Position numbers and translations under genes: made by a program | The notes under the pieces: model-generated | The model's input: only the letters and a program-made list of their open reading frames with translations | Databases searched by the model: none | What the model was told of the DNA's origin: nothing | Origin: Massospora cicadina | Lineage: Eukaryota > Entomophthoromycota > Entomophthoromycetes > Entomophthorales > Entomophthoraceae | Direction of reading: 5' to 3' | NCBI GenBank assembly: GCA_022478985.1 | Contig: JAKSZP010000185.1 | Span: 1 to 64,000, forward strand | DNA: 64,000 nucleotides | In this document: piece after piece, positions 1 to 10,540 of the stretch | Numbering within the stretch: the first letter of the stretch is position 1 | How the letters are laid out: each line of letters starts with the position of its first letter

Positions 1-1130
1 CCCAGCCTGCTAGATTACCTGGTATCACTAGGGGAAAATTTCCTAAGGTGAAGTGAATTGAAAAATCAGTTAGCCCGAGTTTTGGATAAACTATGTTTGG
101 GGGATTTTGGGATATTTACCTGGTTGTATCCATCGAAAATCAATCTGGATGAATACTAAGATCTCATTGGGCAGAGTGGCTGACGAAATAGGGGCATCTG
201 ATAGTGATTAACTATCAGGTGTACCAATTGGGATCAATTAGGTTTCATCACTGACTGATTGGAATGAATAGTGAGTTGCGAGGAGAGTGATGCCACCTGC
301 AACTAGCAAATCGATTGGTTGGTGAAGTGAACTGCCATAATGGGTAATAGTCCCATTACCTAAGCAGGTCGCTTGCAAAATATGGTTGGTTTGCTTGGAT
401 TGAGAGGAAAATGTTAGGGACTCGTTTTCTGACTCTGTCCATTAGAGGTCTCAAGGATGTCCAATGATGGAATCTTTGCCAGGATGGGGAAGACCATCGC
501 TGCCAAGATGAGGAAGGGTGATTCAACAGCAACGGCTGCCATTTCATTGAAGAGGTGTCAACCAAGAGTTAGACAGCCTAATTCCCTACTACATAATTCC
601 CTAGGCTTTACTATAATAAAAAACTCTCTAGTTTTAAGACAACAAGTACTTTACAGTATTATTATCAATTCAGTGTATAGTTAGACTATCAGCTTCTATT
701 GTGTCATTATATCTCAAGGATATTATTGCAGAAGGCAATAATTGGAAGACTCTCAGAGAGAAGAATAAAGATCCTAGCGGGGATTTAAAGACAAAAGAAC
801 CACAATCAGGAATAACTGCCGACTGTGTGTTAGGCCAAGAGAGACTGTCACTGGGGTATCTTAACGAAGATCAGGTGGACAAGAGTATAAGGAACAAATC
901 CCCATGAGTACAACTTCAAGGGTTATAATCGGAAATACTGGCTGAGCGTTGGGCCAAATAATAGTTCAATCTCAACTACGGATAATAGTCTTTATACTAT
1001 TATTGATTAATACATTATATACAACATGACAAAGTGCAAGAGGAAATCAGACCTGTGCAGTAAAAAGGTTACTGGGTTGACAGCCAATAACAATCCTAAG
1101 TAAAATTTTAGAATAACCTTCAAGTCAAGG
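1..1130. other. Unresolved sequence upstream of chromovirus G0 coding remains
   Basis: No domain is recognised in any frame. Two short plus-strand frames (457-684 and 701-907) are polar and lysine-rich, but no zinc knuckle, protease or reverse-transcriptase motif is visible in either. By position this could be decayed gag, protease and early RT sequence of G0, or unrelated inserted DNA. The G0 signal starts abruptly near 1131, in the thumb-side part of RT, so the palm with its catalytic aspartates is absent from the window or unreadable. Confidence 0.4.
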
Positions 1131-2020
1131 TTTCAAAGTGTGAGTTTGCTCAGGAAAAAGTTGAACTTCTTGGTTATGTTGTGGGAAGGAGGTGGTTTAC
1201 CATGGCATCTAGCAAAGTAGATGCTATCACATCTTGGCTACACCTAATAGCTGGAAGGAAGTTCACAGTTTCTTGGGTTTGACAAACTTTGTAGGGATTT
1301 TATCAAAGGCTTTTCTTCTATTGCATTACCTTTGGCACGGCTCACATCAGATGGTGTTCTGTATAAATGGTCCCAAGTGGCAGAAAAATCTTTTTCTGAC
1401 TTAAAGTCTGCCTTTGTTTCTGCACCAGTGTTGTCCATGCCCAACTATGATAAGCCCTTCGTAGTTGAGTCTGACGCTTCTGGATATGCACTTGGGGGGT
1501 TTTATTGCAGGAGGGAGATGATAGCAGGTTTCATCCCATAGCCTACTATTCCAAAAAGTTTATCCCTGATGAATGTAACTACCCGATCTATGACAAAGAG
1601 ATGTTAGCAATTATTCAGACACCTAAACATTGGCGACGGTACTTGTGTGGGGCAAAACACCTCGTGAAGATCATAACTGACCATAAGAACCTGACATACC
1701 TATTTACTCCGCGCCAGCTTAATCAGCGGCAAGCTAGATGGGCCCTTACTCTTGCTGATCATGACCTGGAAATTGGATACAAGCCTGGGAAGGTTAATGT
1801 GGTCCCAGATTCTCTAAGTCGTCGCCCTTACTTAATGCCTGCAGAAGGGGATATCACAGAATATAACACACAGGTTTTACTAAAAATACGGAACCCAGTG
1901 GATCAGCTCTCTAAAATGATTTTGGTGGGATGGGAAGATAATATTTTGAAAGCTCAGAAAGAAGATGCGTTTTGTCAAGGTGTGAAGGCTGATCTGAGTC
2001 ATGATTTAAATAGTGGATGA
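1131..2020 (+). pseudogene. Chromovirus G0 pol: end of reverse transcriptase and RNase H
   Basis: This is the remnant of a Ty3/gypsy polyprotein. A conserved RT tail (KCEFAQEKVELLGYVV) is read from about 1136. RNase H follows, with its aspartate in DASGYALGG, its glutamate in YDKEMLAI, and the TDHKNLTYL motif. The frame ends in the linker YKPGKVNVVPDSLSRR that normally joins RNase H to integrase. At least two frameshifts (near 1290-1330 and near 1500) and the stop at 2018 break the frame, so it is not functional. RNase H would degrade template RNA during reverse transcription of the element. The family assignment is firm. Confidence 0.9.
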
Positions 2021-2094
2021 TACTTCGAGGGATACTCTCTGAAAGGACGTTTGGTCTGTTGGAAGAAATGCCTTTATGTGCCTAAAGGGTCCCA

Positions 2095-3084
2095 ACGAAT
2101 GGAAATATTATGGTAACATCATGACTCAGGAATGGCTGGACATCCTGAATGAAATAAGATGGTAACTCTCATCCAGAGAACTTACCGTTGGCCTGGGCTG
2201 GTTAGAGTGTTAGTAAGTACCTGGCTGGATGTGAGATTTGTGGGCGTACTAAGTCTAGGAGGGGCCATCCTGAAGGTCAGTTGGAACCGTTAAAGCTTTC
2301 TCTTAAGCCTTGGGAATCAGTTACCCTAGATTTCATCGTTGAGCTACCCCATTCTGAGGGGTATAATTCAGTTTTAGTGGTAGTTGACTGTTTCACAAAA
2401 ATGGCTCACTTCATTCCTACGACCACCAATGTCACAGCCAAAGAGACAGCCCATCTTTCTATAGAGAAGGTCTTTTTATATCACGGAATACCCAAAGAGG
2501 TTATCTCTGACAGAGGCCCAAAGTTCACTTCATGCTTTTGGAAGCAGGTTATGTTAGATCTTGGAAGTAAGAGATGCCTGTTTACTGCATATTATCCCCA
2601 AACAGATGGACAAACTGAGCGGGTCAATCAGGTGCTGAAGCAATACTTGAGATGTTACGTGAATGCTGAACAGAAAAATTGGGTTGAGCTGTTACCAATG
2701 GTCCAGTTTTGTTACAACAACATGGACCATGCCTCCATTGGAATGTCACCTTTTAAGGCTAACTATGGCTATGACGTGAGTTGGGAACCACTGCCAACTA
2801 CTGAAGTGAACAATCTATCAGGAAGAGAATTGCTGAAGGATATTCATCAGACCCATGCATTATGTCAAGCAAATTTAACTCGAGCAGTGCAGATCTATAA
2901 TGTTTTTGCAGATAAAAAAGAGTGCCTGGGAAGACGTTGGAAGTTGGGAGTGAAGTTTATTTGGATGCTCGCAATGTTCCATTGGATGTACCATGCCAGA
3001 AAATTAGCCCATCGGCGTGTAGGACCATATAAGGTAAAGGAGGTCATTGGGAAGGTTGCCTACCGAGTTGCTCTACCTGAATAA
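2095..3084 (+). CDS. Chromovirus G0 integrase, largely open
   Basis: Integrase inserts element cDNA into the host genome. An H2C2 zinc-binding N-terminus is visible in broken form from about 2095 (HHDSGMAGHP, later CEIC near 2230). The open segment 2281-3084 (267 residues) carries the catalytic core. The three acidic residues are D17, D77 in ISDRGPKF and E113 in DGQTERVN, giving the canonical D,D-35-E spacing. The C-terminus has the GPY-type module (RRVGPYKVKEVIGKVAYRV) of chromoviruses. The methionine at 2281 is not a natural start, because the protein would be cut from a pol polyprotein. Stops at 2114 and 2150 break the zinc-binding part. Confidence 0.92.
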
Positions 3085-3590
3085 TGGAAATTCATGATGT
3101 CTTTTATCGATCACTCTTGTACAAGAAGGATGGTAGTTCATTACCTCATCAGAAAGTTAAAAGCGCTGCCCCCCCTCTGATTGATAGTCCATATCCAGAG
3201 TATGAGGTAGAGGCTATCATTGGAAGACGTAAGCATTGTGGGACAATGCAATTCATGGTCAAGTGGGATGGATATCCTGCAAAAGAGAGCACTTGGGAGC
3301 CTGAGGAGAATTTAAAGAATGCAGGCAATCTGTTAAAGAAATGGAAGAAGAAGGCCTCGCATGTAGCTTCGGCCCTGGTGGGGGATGATGTCAGGGTAAA
3401 GGCTGACATTAGAGGAATTCCTGAGATTTCAGATACAATTTACCAGATTAAGAGGATTTGTGCTGAAGTTAGATCGATTATTTGCATATCAAATCATGAT
3501 TGTAATGGGTTTTGTTCAATTAATCGCTTAAATTACCCTAATTGCAATGATATTGAGTCAATTAATTGCACCAAAATGAATTTACAATGA
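3084..3590 (+). CDS. Chromovirus G0 chromodomain tail of integrase
   Basis: This frame overlaps the integrase stop by one base and carries a canonical chromodomain at residues 39-90. The core reads EYEVEAIIGRR, then FMVKWDGYP, then STWEPEENL. The three aromatic cage positions that bind methyl-lysine in HP1-type domains are all aromatic here (Y40, W61, Y64), unlike many retroelement chromodomains. In chromoviruses this domain steers integration towards heterochromatin. The separation from integrase by a stop and frame change is probably decay of one continuous protein. Residues after about 100 have no recognisable fold and may already be LTR sequence. Confidence 0.88.
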   Translation: MEIHDVFYRSLLYKKDGSSLPHQKVKSAAPPLIDSPYPEYEVEAIIGRRKHCGTMQFMVKWDGYPAKESTWEPEENLKNAGNLLKKWKKKASHVASALVGDDVRVKADIRGIPEISDTIYQIKRICAEVRSIICISNHDCNGFCSINRLNYPNCNDIESINCTKMNLQ

Positions 3591-4093
3591 GACTGAGACA
3601 ATTTCCACTGCTTTCAAAATCACATGAAAGGCGCAAACTCATAAGCTCAAAAAGAATTATAGTGCTCCGTTAAAATCAATCAAGCTTAGGAAAGTCCAAT
3701 AAGTTGGATATGATATAAAACTAGACTATTCAGATGGTTATTCTTTGAGGTCAATAGATTACATATGCTAAACCCTTTAAGTACATATTTTCATTATAAT
3801 ACTTCCATATACCATATAGTAAACAAGCTATACAGTCTAACAATTATTATATAAAACCTATAACCATGGGTGCAGAAACACCTATACATGAACAAATCCC
3901 ACTTCCATTACTTCCACGTCCAAATATAGCTGGTGTACTGGCTTTAACAGGAATGGGAGTGGTTGAACCAATCCTTCCTTCTATAGGGATAAACCTCCCA
4001 ATTGCCCTTGCTATTCTCTATATGGTAAGCACTGCCCCTTTTTTATACTGGACCTTTAGCTCAGGCTTAGCAAGTTCACGGCTTTCTATCACA
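3500..4093 (+). repeat. Probable 3' LTR of chromovirus G0, start uncertain
   Basis: The last 45 bases before 4093 align with the ends of the other chromovirus LTRs in the window, sharing the order ACTGGA, GCTCA/GTCTA, CAC, TTTC and a final ACA. A hydrophobic plus-strand frame (from the ATG at 3866) runs through it to the LTR end, resembling the hydrophobic LTR frames of G3 and G4. LINE-1 sequence begins directly at 4094. The LTR start is unclear: a TGTAATGGG near 3502 is a candidate. No host membrane-protein gene needs to be invoked for the frame at 3866-4204. Confidence 0.55.
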
Positions 4094-7000
4094 AACTGGG
4101 ATAAAGTAGTACCAGTCCCTGACAGGTACCCTGTTGTGCATGATGACTTGCACACGAAGTGCTTGGGTATAAAGAGGGGTAGGGCGACCCTCTCGGAGGT
4201 TTGACCACTGATGCTGATTCTCCATTATTCGCTCCACGTTCTCAAAGAATCCGCTTGAAGTGGGCAGGGGCACCATGAGGTCCTGCGGCAGAGGGGTGTG
4301 AAGCCATGTAGTTGAGCAGAGAATTAGGGTAGTTTAGGTTGCAAAGGCGAGGAGCACAAACAAAGTTGAACCATTTCTCATGGGACCAATGCTGGGTAGG
4401 GAGTAAGGGGTTAGTTACCTGTGTGATCCAGGTTTCAAGTATGCTGAGGCATGGTACACTTAGTTGAGCAGATTCATACCTCCACTGTGATGTGGACCAA
4501 ACAGTACGTCAAGACGCACAGGGGGAAGGAGTCCTACCATAGCCACCCTTGGACGAGGCATAGAGTGTTGCAAAGAAGGAGGCTGAAAAATCAATAGTTT
4601 GTGCAGCAAACTAAACAATGGACAGGAGTAGTGAGTTGACAACCAATACCCAGCCAGTCAGGCTAGTTTGCTGGCCTTGAGGGAAGCAATTCGTTTGGTT
4701 ACTTTGTCTACAATGTAGTTTTCCATCATAATGATGACATATTTTTCCGCCTCCAGCCATACTTCCAGGTGGCATAATGGACCCATAGCAGACCTAGAAG
4801 AAAATGGAAGCACAAGAGGGTTGATATGTGATGACTTCCTAGGTAAGCGAACAAGGAACCATGAAGCCGGAATATGTTGCTGATCAGAGGTGCAGGTGAC
4901 CAGCGAGTTTGATATTTACCAAGAAGGATGATCTCAGCCATGTTCAAATTGAGGGCTGCATTACTAACCTTTGAGTACTCCTGAGTTAAAGATTCAAGGT
5001 CGCGTGCACCATAGGTTTTAAACATACTGACCTCACAATCATCAGAAAATTACTGTATCCTGATTGGTGCCTGGCCTTGCAAGTGAACATCAGCAAAATG
5101 GGCATTTTCATTCTGATAAGGCGGTTCAAGGCTAAAGTTGTATAAAAGTGGGCTCAAAGGGTCCCCCTTACGGAGACCCCTTTTTTGGTCAAACCAAACA
5201 AGTCAGAATCCTGAGCCGCGTACCACCATTGTGGCTGATTTAGTAAGCAACATTATCCAATTGATGAAATGAGTGGAAGCTGAAATTTATGGAGGCAAGC
5301 CCTAAGGCAAGTTCAGTTAACACGTCATAGGCTTTTTATTGATCTAGGATAAAAGCGCACCAGTAGCAGGAGATTGACAGATGTTGGCTACTGTATGAAA
5401 GGTTATCCCAAATGAATCTTCTGGGTATAAAACCAGATTTAGTGTAGGGTATATTTATTCAGAGGCAACTTCCCCAAGGCGCTTAGACATTATTATGTAT
5501 AGAGTTTGGTATTAGTTTTAGTAAAAGAGATAGGGCGCTAGTTTGGTAAGTTAGCCTATCACCCTTTTTAAACAAAGTTACCATATATGCCTCTTGGCCG
5601 CCAGGAAGGAGGCATGTCTCAAACAGATATATAACCATAGAGTCTAAAAATAGGTTAAATATACTCATACTTTTTTAATATATCTCATAAGGAATCCCAG
5701 CAGGTTCTGGGCATTTCCTGTGTATGCATTGTTTACAGTGATCCAGATAACATCTCACGATACTAGATTAATTAAGTTTGGGTATTGGTTGATGGTGCAG
5801 ATATGTGCACTGTTAAGAAATGAGTTATTTTGGCAGGCATTACAGGGTAAGACCTTTACAACTTGGAGTAAATCTTGTAAATCTCAGCAGACACTTCCTC
5901 TACCATATCTGAGATGGAATTGTCCATCTTCCAAACCTTGGCACAGGCCATGTTTGGCATAGGAGAGAAACCCCGGTGGAAGAAACTGACAGAAAATGTC
6001 TCACCTACCATATTAAATCTGGCTTTGTATTGAATACTAACATGATGTAGGTGTTCTCTTACTAGTGCTTTCAAGCGGGAGGACACCTCAGCCTACTTGC
6101 GGCCCCATGCAGGGATATAATCTGTAGCAGGGACATTAATTTCCAGGTGATCCAATTCCGCTAAGCGTGCCTAATAACCGCTAATGCAGCACGGGAATGC
6201 TGCAGCAATATGCAGTGAGCCTAGAAAACTCTGTGCTCTTCAAAAGAAGACCATGTGGCGAGTAGATAGGCACAGAAGGAGTCATAACTCTTGTTCCAAA
6301 GTTGCAGTTTTGACCCAGTGTGAGAACTTGGGTAAAATGAGATTTATTTGGAGAAGCTTATTCCATCTGGGCGCCTGTGCCACCAGGCATGATGTAATAA
6401 AAGACATGAAAACTGGTTTGTGGATGGAAAATTAAATTTAAGTGGTATAAAAGTTCGAAATTTGGGGGAAAAACTTAAGGCGCATGAATGAGGTCTATGC
6501 GCAACATAGACAGCAACTGACTGTTGAGAACATGATGGCGAGTCATGTTAGGAATAAGCGGAGTTTTGGGAATGGTGTCATAGAGGCCCAGGGTAGCCTT
6601 CAGGATGTGAAGTTCAATGTGTCTTTGAAGGGGATCCACCGTAGAAGGCCACTAGTTTGTGCCTTAGTTCGCCCAGCAGTTCATATCCCCAACTCTTAAA
6701 GTATTAGGTGGAAGGGGAAGGAGAGCAACGTCTGAAAAAACCCCAGCGACCCTATGTATAGGTCAGTGCATAAATGCTAGCAATTGTGTGCACTTTGTCG
6801 CACCATGAGAATGTAACAGTCAGTATGCGGCCACTAAAAAGAGGGATTTTAAGAGATAAATATAATATTACTGTTTTCCCATACTAGCATCCCGAAGGGT
6901 GAAAACCAAAATGACAAAATGAATAGAAGCATGCGTTCCCATGCTTTCTCATCACCTTGCAGGCAGCGGGTTTCCTGTATTGCCAGGATAACAACAGGTA

Positions 7001-7100
7001 GGTTTTCCAGGGTATAGTTTCTTGGCCTGGGATGGAGAAACCTTAAATCCCACGATGTTTAACATCCCTATTTCTACTGAGACGCTCATTGCACCTCGGA
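4094..7100 (-). pseudogene. LINE-1 ORF2 remnant, endonuclease and reverse transcriptase
   Basis: Similarity to LINE-3 ORF2 can be followed across the whole interval in shifting frames: the endonuclease piece GDMNCWAN near 6680, RT pieces HTVANICQSPATGALL near 5390, RKGDPLSPLLYNFSLEP near 5160 and FSDDCEV near 5040. It continues with the post-RT segment EYSKVSNAALNLNMAEIILL near 4960. The RT catalytic box FADD has become FSDD. Many stops are present, so this copy cannot encode an enzyme. The C-terminal CCHC motif is absent because the element is cut at 4094. Confidence 0.85.
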
Positions 7101-7363
7101 CCAGTGGGGAGGGACCCCCAAACCTGCTCCTTCTCTTTCCATGATCACTGATTCATCCTTACTGCGAGTATCATACTGGTGCACAGGGACAGGAGTGTAG
7201 TTGGCAACCTCAAGGCTGCAGATTTGGGTTTTTATAATATTTTTGTGAAAATGAGTTTTTCTGTTACAGTGCGCTTGAAGTTCACTATCTGTAGGCTATT
7301 TAATTCAGTTGGAATTCATTGTGAAACTTGGTTCTGATTGGTGTAGATTGAATGCGTGGGTGT

Positions 7364-8270
7364 TCAAAGCTCTAACATTTGGGCTGAGGGCTGATGAATG
7401 GCACAATATGATTGACTGGCAAATTGTGATTGGGAAGATGTGGAAAATTCCGCCTTAGCTTGAATCTTTTCAGGTATGATGGAGGTCGCCGCTGAGGCTG
7501 TTACCTTGGCAGCTGCCTTAAAGACCTGTTTGACCGTCTTAATTTCTTTGGGTACATGAGATTGACTTTTATATATTGACCTATTTTGCCCCAGTAAAGG
7601 CGAGAATAGTAACAACTACCCATTCATTGTCAGTGGTGGATATATTTATCGCCTCAGAGACATACTCATAATGTTTCACGCCATCTTTGACAGGGCAGAA
7701 GTGTACTTTGTGACCAAAAGCATAACAAAAGGTGAATATGGGCAGTGCACTATCCACTGATGTCTGGAAACATAAGTCCACTTTCCATCAATCATGAGGG
7801 TAGTGTAATGGGGACTTTAGTTAGATTATCTACAGTATCTCATTTGGAGTAAAAACTGAGATAGCTTTACCCATACTAAGGTTAGGCATAAGTAAAAACG
7901 CTGCATTTCAAATGATTTAGTTCCACTGTAGATGGCAAGACCATCCCAGAGGTGTTGCTTGATAATTTTGCGAGCCACATTTGTAGGAAGGTAATCAAAA
8001 AGAAATAAAGATGTTTTAGACTGTTTCCAGATGTGCGCTTAGTCACAACTACCAATTGATTATCCAGAAAGTTGATCACAACGCGCACCTTTGCAGTGTC
8101 ATTTGCCTCTTCCGCTGCTTCAAATCCAAGGTCCAAACATCCATGTGTAAGAGTATGGGACGTCACATAAATGGCATGCGGGAAAAGTTTGTCCAAATTT
8201 TCACAAAAGATTTCCCAAAGGGCCGTTTAATCCATCCCCAGGAAAATTCAAAGCCAATGTTCCAATGAAG
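7364..8270 (-). pseudogene. LINE-1 ORF1 remnant, nucleic-acid-binding protein
   Basis: ORF1 of L1/Tx1-type LINEs binds element RNA and acts as a chaperone. The first part (8196-7882, 104 residues) aligns with LINE-2 and LINE-3 ORF1 around HAIYVTSHTLTHGCLDLGF. The second part (7781-7581) holds the zinc-knuckle region FCYAFGHKVHFCP, in which the first cysteine is replaced by phenylalanine, so the CCHC site is broken. Frameshifts separate the parts. Confidence 0.75.
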
Positions 8271-8606
8271 ACAACGAATGGGAATGGGGCATATTGAATA
8301 TACTTTTTTTTAGTATTAGATGGTCCCAACCCAAGGGCATATTAAATATACTCATTACACTTTTTTGCCATTCCAAAAGTCCCGGTGGGTAATTTAAAGT
8401 GGGTTTTTTATTTTGTGCCTGTTTTTCAGATTCTCCAGGTCGTTTTATACCTTTAACAGTGCAAGTACCGGCCCTTTGCCCTTTACCACATTTTCCAAAG
8501 CCTTACCATGCTTTGGGTTTTCACTCACCTTTGCCAATACATATTATCACACTAACAGTATTTAATTGAATTGGTTGCAATAGTTGTCACAATAGGAAAG
8601 AAAAGC

Positions 8607-9014
8607 TTATAACTTGTAATTCTAAAATGCATGTAATTGAAAATAATATATGTTTGATTATAATTAACAGAGTATCTAATCTATTGCTTATTGTAACATT
8701 TTGAGCACCTAAATAAATTAAAGTTTTAAGGCTTATACCCTATTTATTAAAGAGAAAAAACTTTTTAGTATTTACTCTAGCAGAGACCAACTAATATTCT
8801 GCCTTTACTAAAGACATATATCACAATAGAGTATATTAATAGGAAAATAAAAGCAATAAACTGATAATATGGTGATAGTACTTAGAGTACCTAATATTTA
8901 TATATTGTTGATTGAATTCAAGTTTTTCTTTTTATAATTATTATACTAATTATATATACATTATTTCTGCTTGACACCCGCTTATAAGCGTTTAAATTAA
9001 AAATCCATCATCTC
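8607..9014. other. AT-rich spacer with no recognised feature
   Basis: Very AT-rich sequence lies between the 5' ends of LINE-1 and LINE-2. I see no coding frame, tRNA or terminal repeat. Its right end (8999-9014, AAAAATCCATCATCTC) is the left copy of the LINE-2 target-site duplication, so this spacer and the one starting at 14286 were contiguous before LINE-2 inserted. Confidence 0.6.
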
Positions 9015-9254
9015 AAAACTCTTCTCTCTCGTTGTAATCACTTTTGCAGCCTATTCAATTTAAGTCTGAATCTAGTTTGATAATCTCACAGAGGAGATTA
9101 GTCTGCGCCCATGTCAGGGAGCAGTTGGGCAAGTAAGGTAAGAGGAGCAGGTGGTAGGCCCGCGGCCTCAAATGTTTGAAAATTCCCCAGAGAAATTGGC
9201 ATAATAAATTTTTTTTAAAAAACTGGCAGTCACTATTTCCCTGGAAATCCTCAC

Positions 9255-10530
9255 TTGGCAAGCACGATGCAACCAGTACATCAACACGCCGCACTCCCAG
9301 CCACTTTTGTCAGTGGAATACAGAGTCTGAGTGTTTCTGGACATCCAACAAATGGCTTTATGGGAAAAATTTTGTGGGGATGTGCACACTTTTTTCCTGA
9401 CCGCAGGGTATGTCGCACCTCACTCCATGTCATGTGGTTGGGTGGACCTAGGTTTCAAAAATAAGGGGGCAGCAGACAAGGCTGCTGCAGTGCGCATAGT
9501 GATTGACCTCCCTGAAGGGCAACGGGTCATCAAAACCAAATGCACCAGATGGACAAAATACAACCAAATTTTCCTCACATTTGACTTTTTGCCTACTATG
9601 GTAAAACATGACATTTTGGAGAAACACCTGAAAGATGGTCTCACCATCTATGGCGAAATACAATCTTTCAAGATGCAATGCTTTATGCTGATGCCACACC
9701 TGTGCACCAGCAAAGCCACCACAGTTCTACCCCAACTGAGGAGATCGTGAAGGACCAACCCAGATCCCGCACTCCACATATATCAATATTGAAGGGCATA
9801 CCACCCACCCTTTCTGGGTAACCGTGGACAGCGCGCCCCCCATCTGCACCCACTGTGACACGTTCAGCCATAAGGCACATGCATGCCCCACTAAGGAGGG
9901 CGTCACATTCCAAGAGCACCCCTCAGTGGCCATGGCCAGTGGAGAGGCACACTATGAACCAATTGCAAGCACCAAAGAGGCTTTCCCGTGGGGAGCACAA
10001 GGCTGCTACCTACTGGTAAATCCTATTTCCCCACAAGAGCGGAAGAAGGCCAAGCAGGCCTGCAGGGCCACAGCCAAGGAAGCGGCCAAAGTCACCACTG
10101 CTATCCCACACTCCCAACACCAGGAAGACATTGAAACCTTTGTGGCAGAAGCAACTCAGGAATCCATCAACCAATCAGAATAGGAAGCCCTTGCCAATTA
10201 GGCCACCCAATCTGAGGATCCAATGGGGGACTCGATCTCACCCAATCTTTGCAACCAAGCTCTGGTTGAAACTGACTTGGGACCCATCCTACCTGAAATT
10301 TTTTTTGACCCTCTCAATGGTGCACTGAACTCATCCGCACCACAAAAAATTCGTCCAACGTTGGGGAAACAAAAAGTGAAGGCAAAGTTAATGCGAACCT
10401 TTCTGCTAAAATCAACAAAACTATGGATAGCGTTGCTGCAAACACCCGCGCTGCCATGAAGGCCTGTGGGGATCTAGAGGAGGCTAGTGGGTCCGGGTGC
10501 CCACCCCCCTCGCACCTAAGGTGCAATGGG
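9255..10530 (+). pseudogene. LINE-2 ORF1, zinc-knuckle RNA-binding protein
   Basis: The frame moves between 9331-9750 and 9824-10183 and then further frames to about 10500. The first segment contains the conserved block HSMSCGWVDLGFKNKG and a polar RNA-binding-like stretch. The second has an intact CCHC knuckle, CTHCDTFSHKAHAC (C-x2-C-x4-H-x4-C), starting near 9847. The rest is rich in Ala, Lys, Gln and Glu. The protein would coat LINE RNA. At least one frameshift, near 9740, separates the halves, so I treat the copy as dead. It ends just before ORF2, as in other two-ORF LINEs. Confidence 0.8.
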
Positions 10531-10540
10531 GGAAACCTTC

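Larger units (their letters stand above)
4094..8606 (-). mobile_element. LINE-1: L1/Tx1-like non-LTR retrotransposon, 3' end missing
   Basis: This is the oldest-looking of three copies of one LINE family. Read on the minus strand it runs from the family 5' end (CTTTTCTTTC at 8606) through ORF1 and ORF2 and stops at the equivalent of the post-RT region, lacking roughly the last 200 ORF2 residues and the 3' UTR. LINEs normally lose their 5' ends, so this pattern implies interruption. The 3' LTR of G0 ends at the break, which suggests that G0 inserted here and that the rest of the LINE lies left of the window. Confidence 0.85.
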
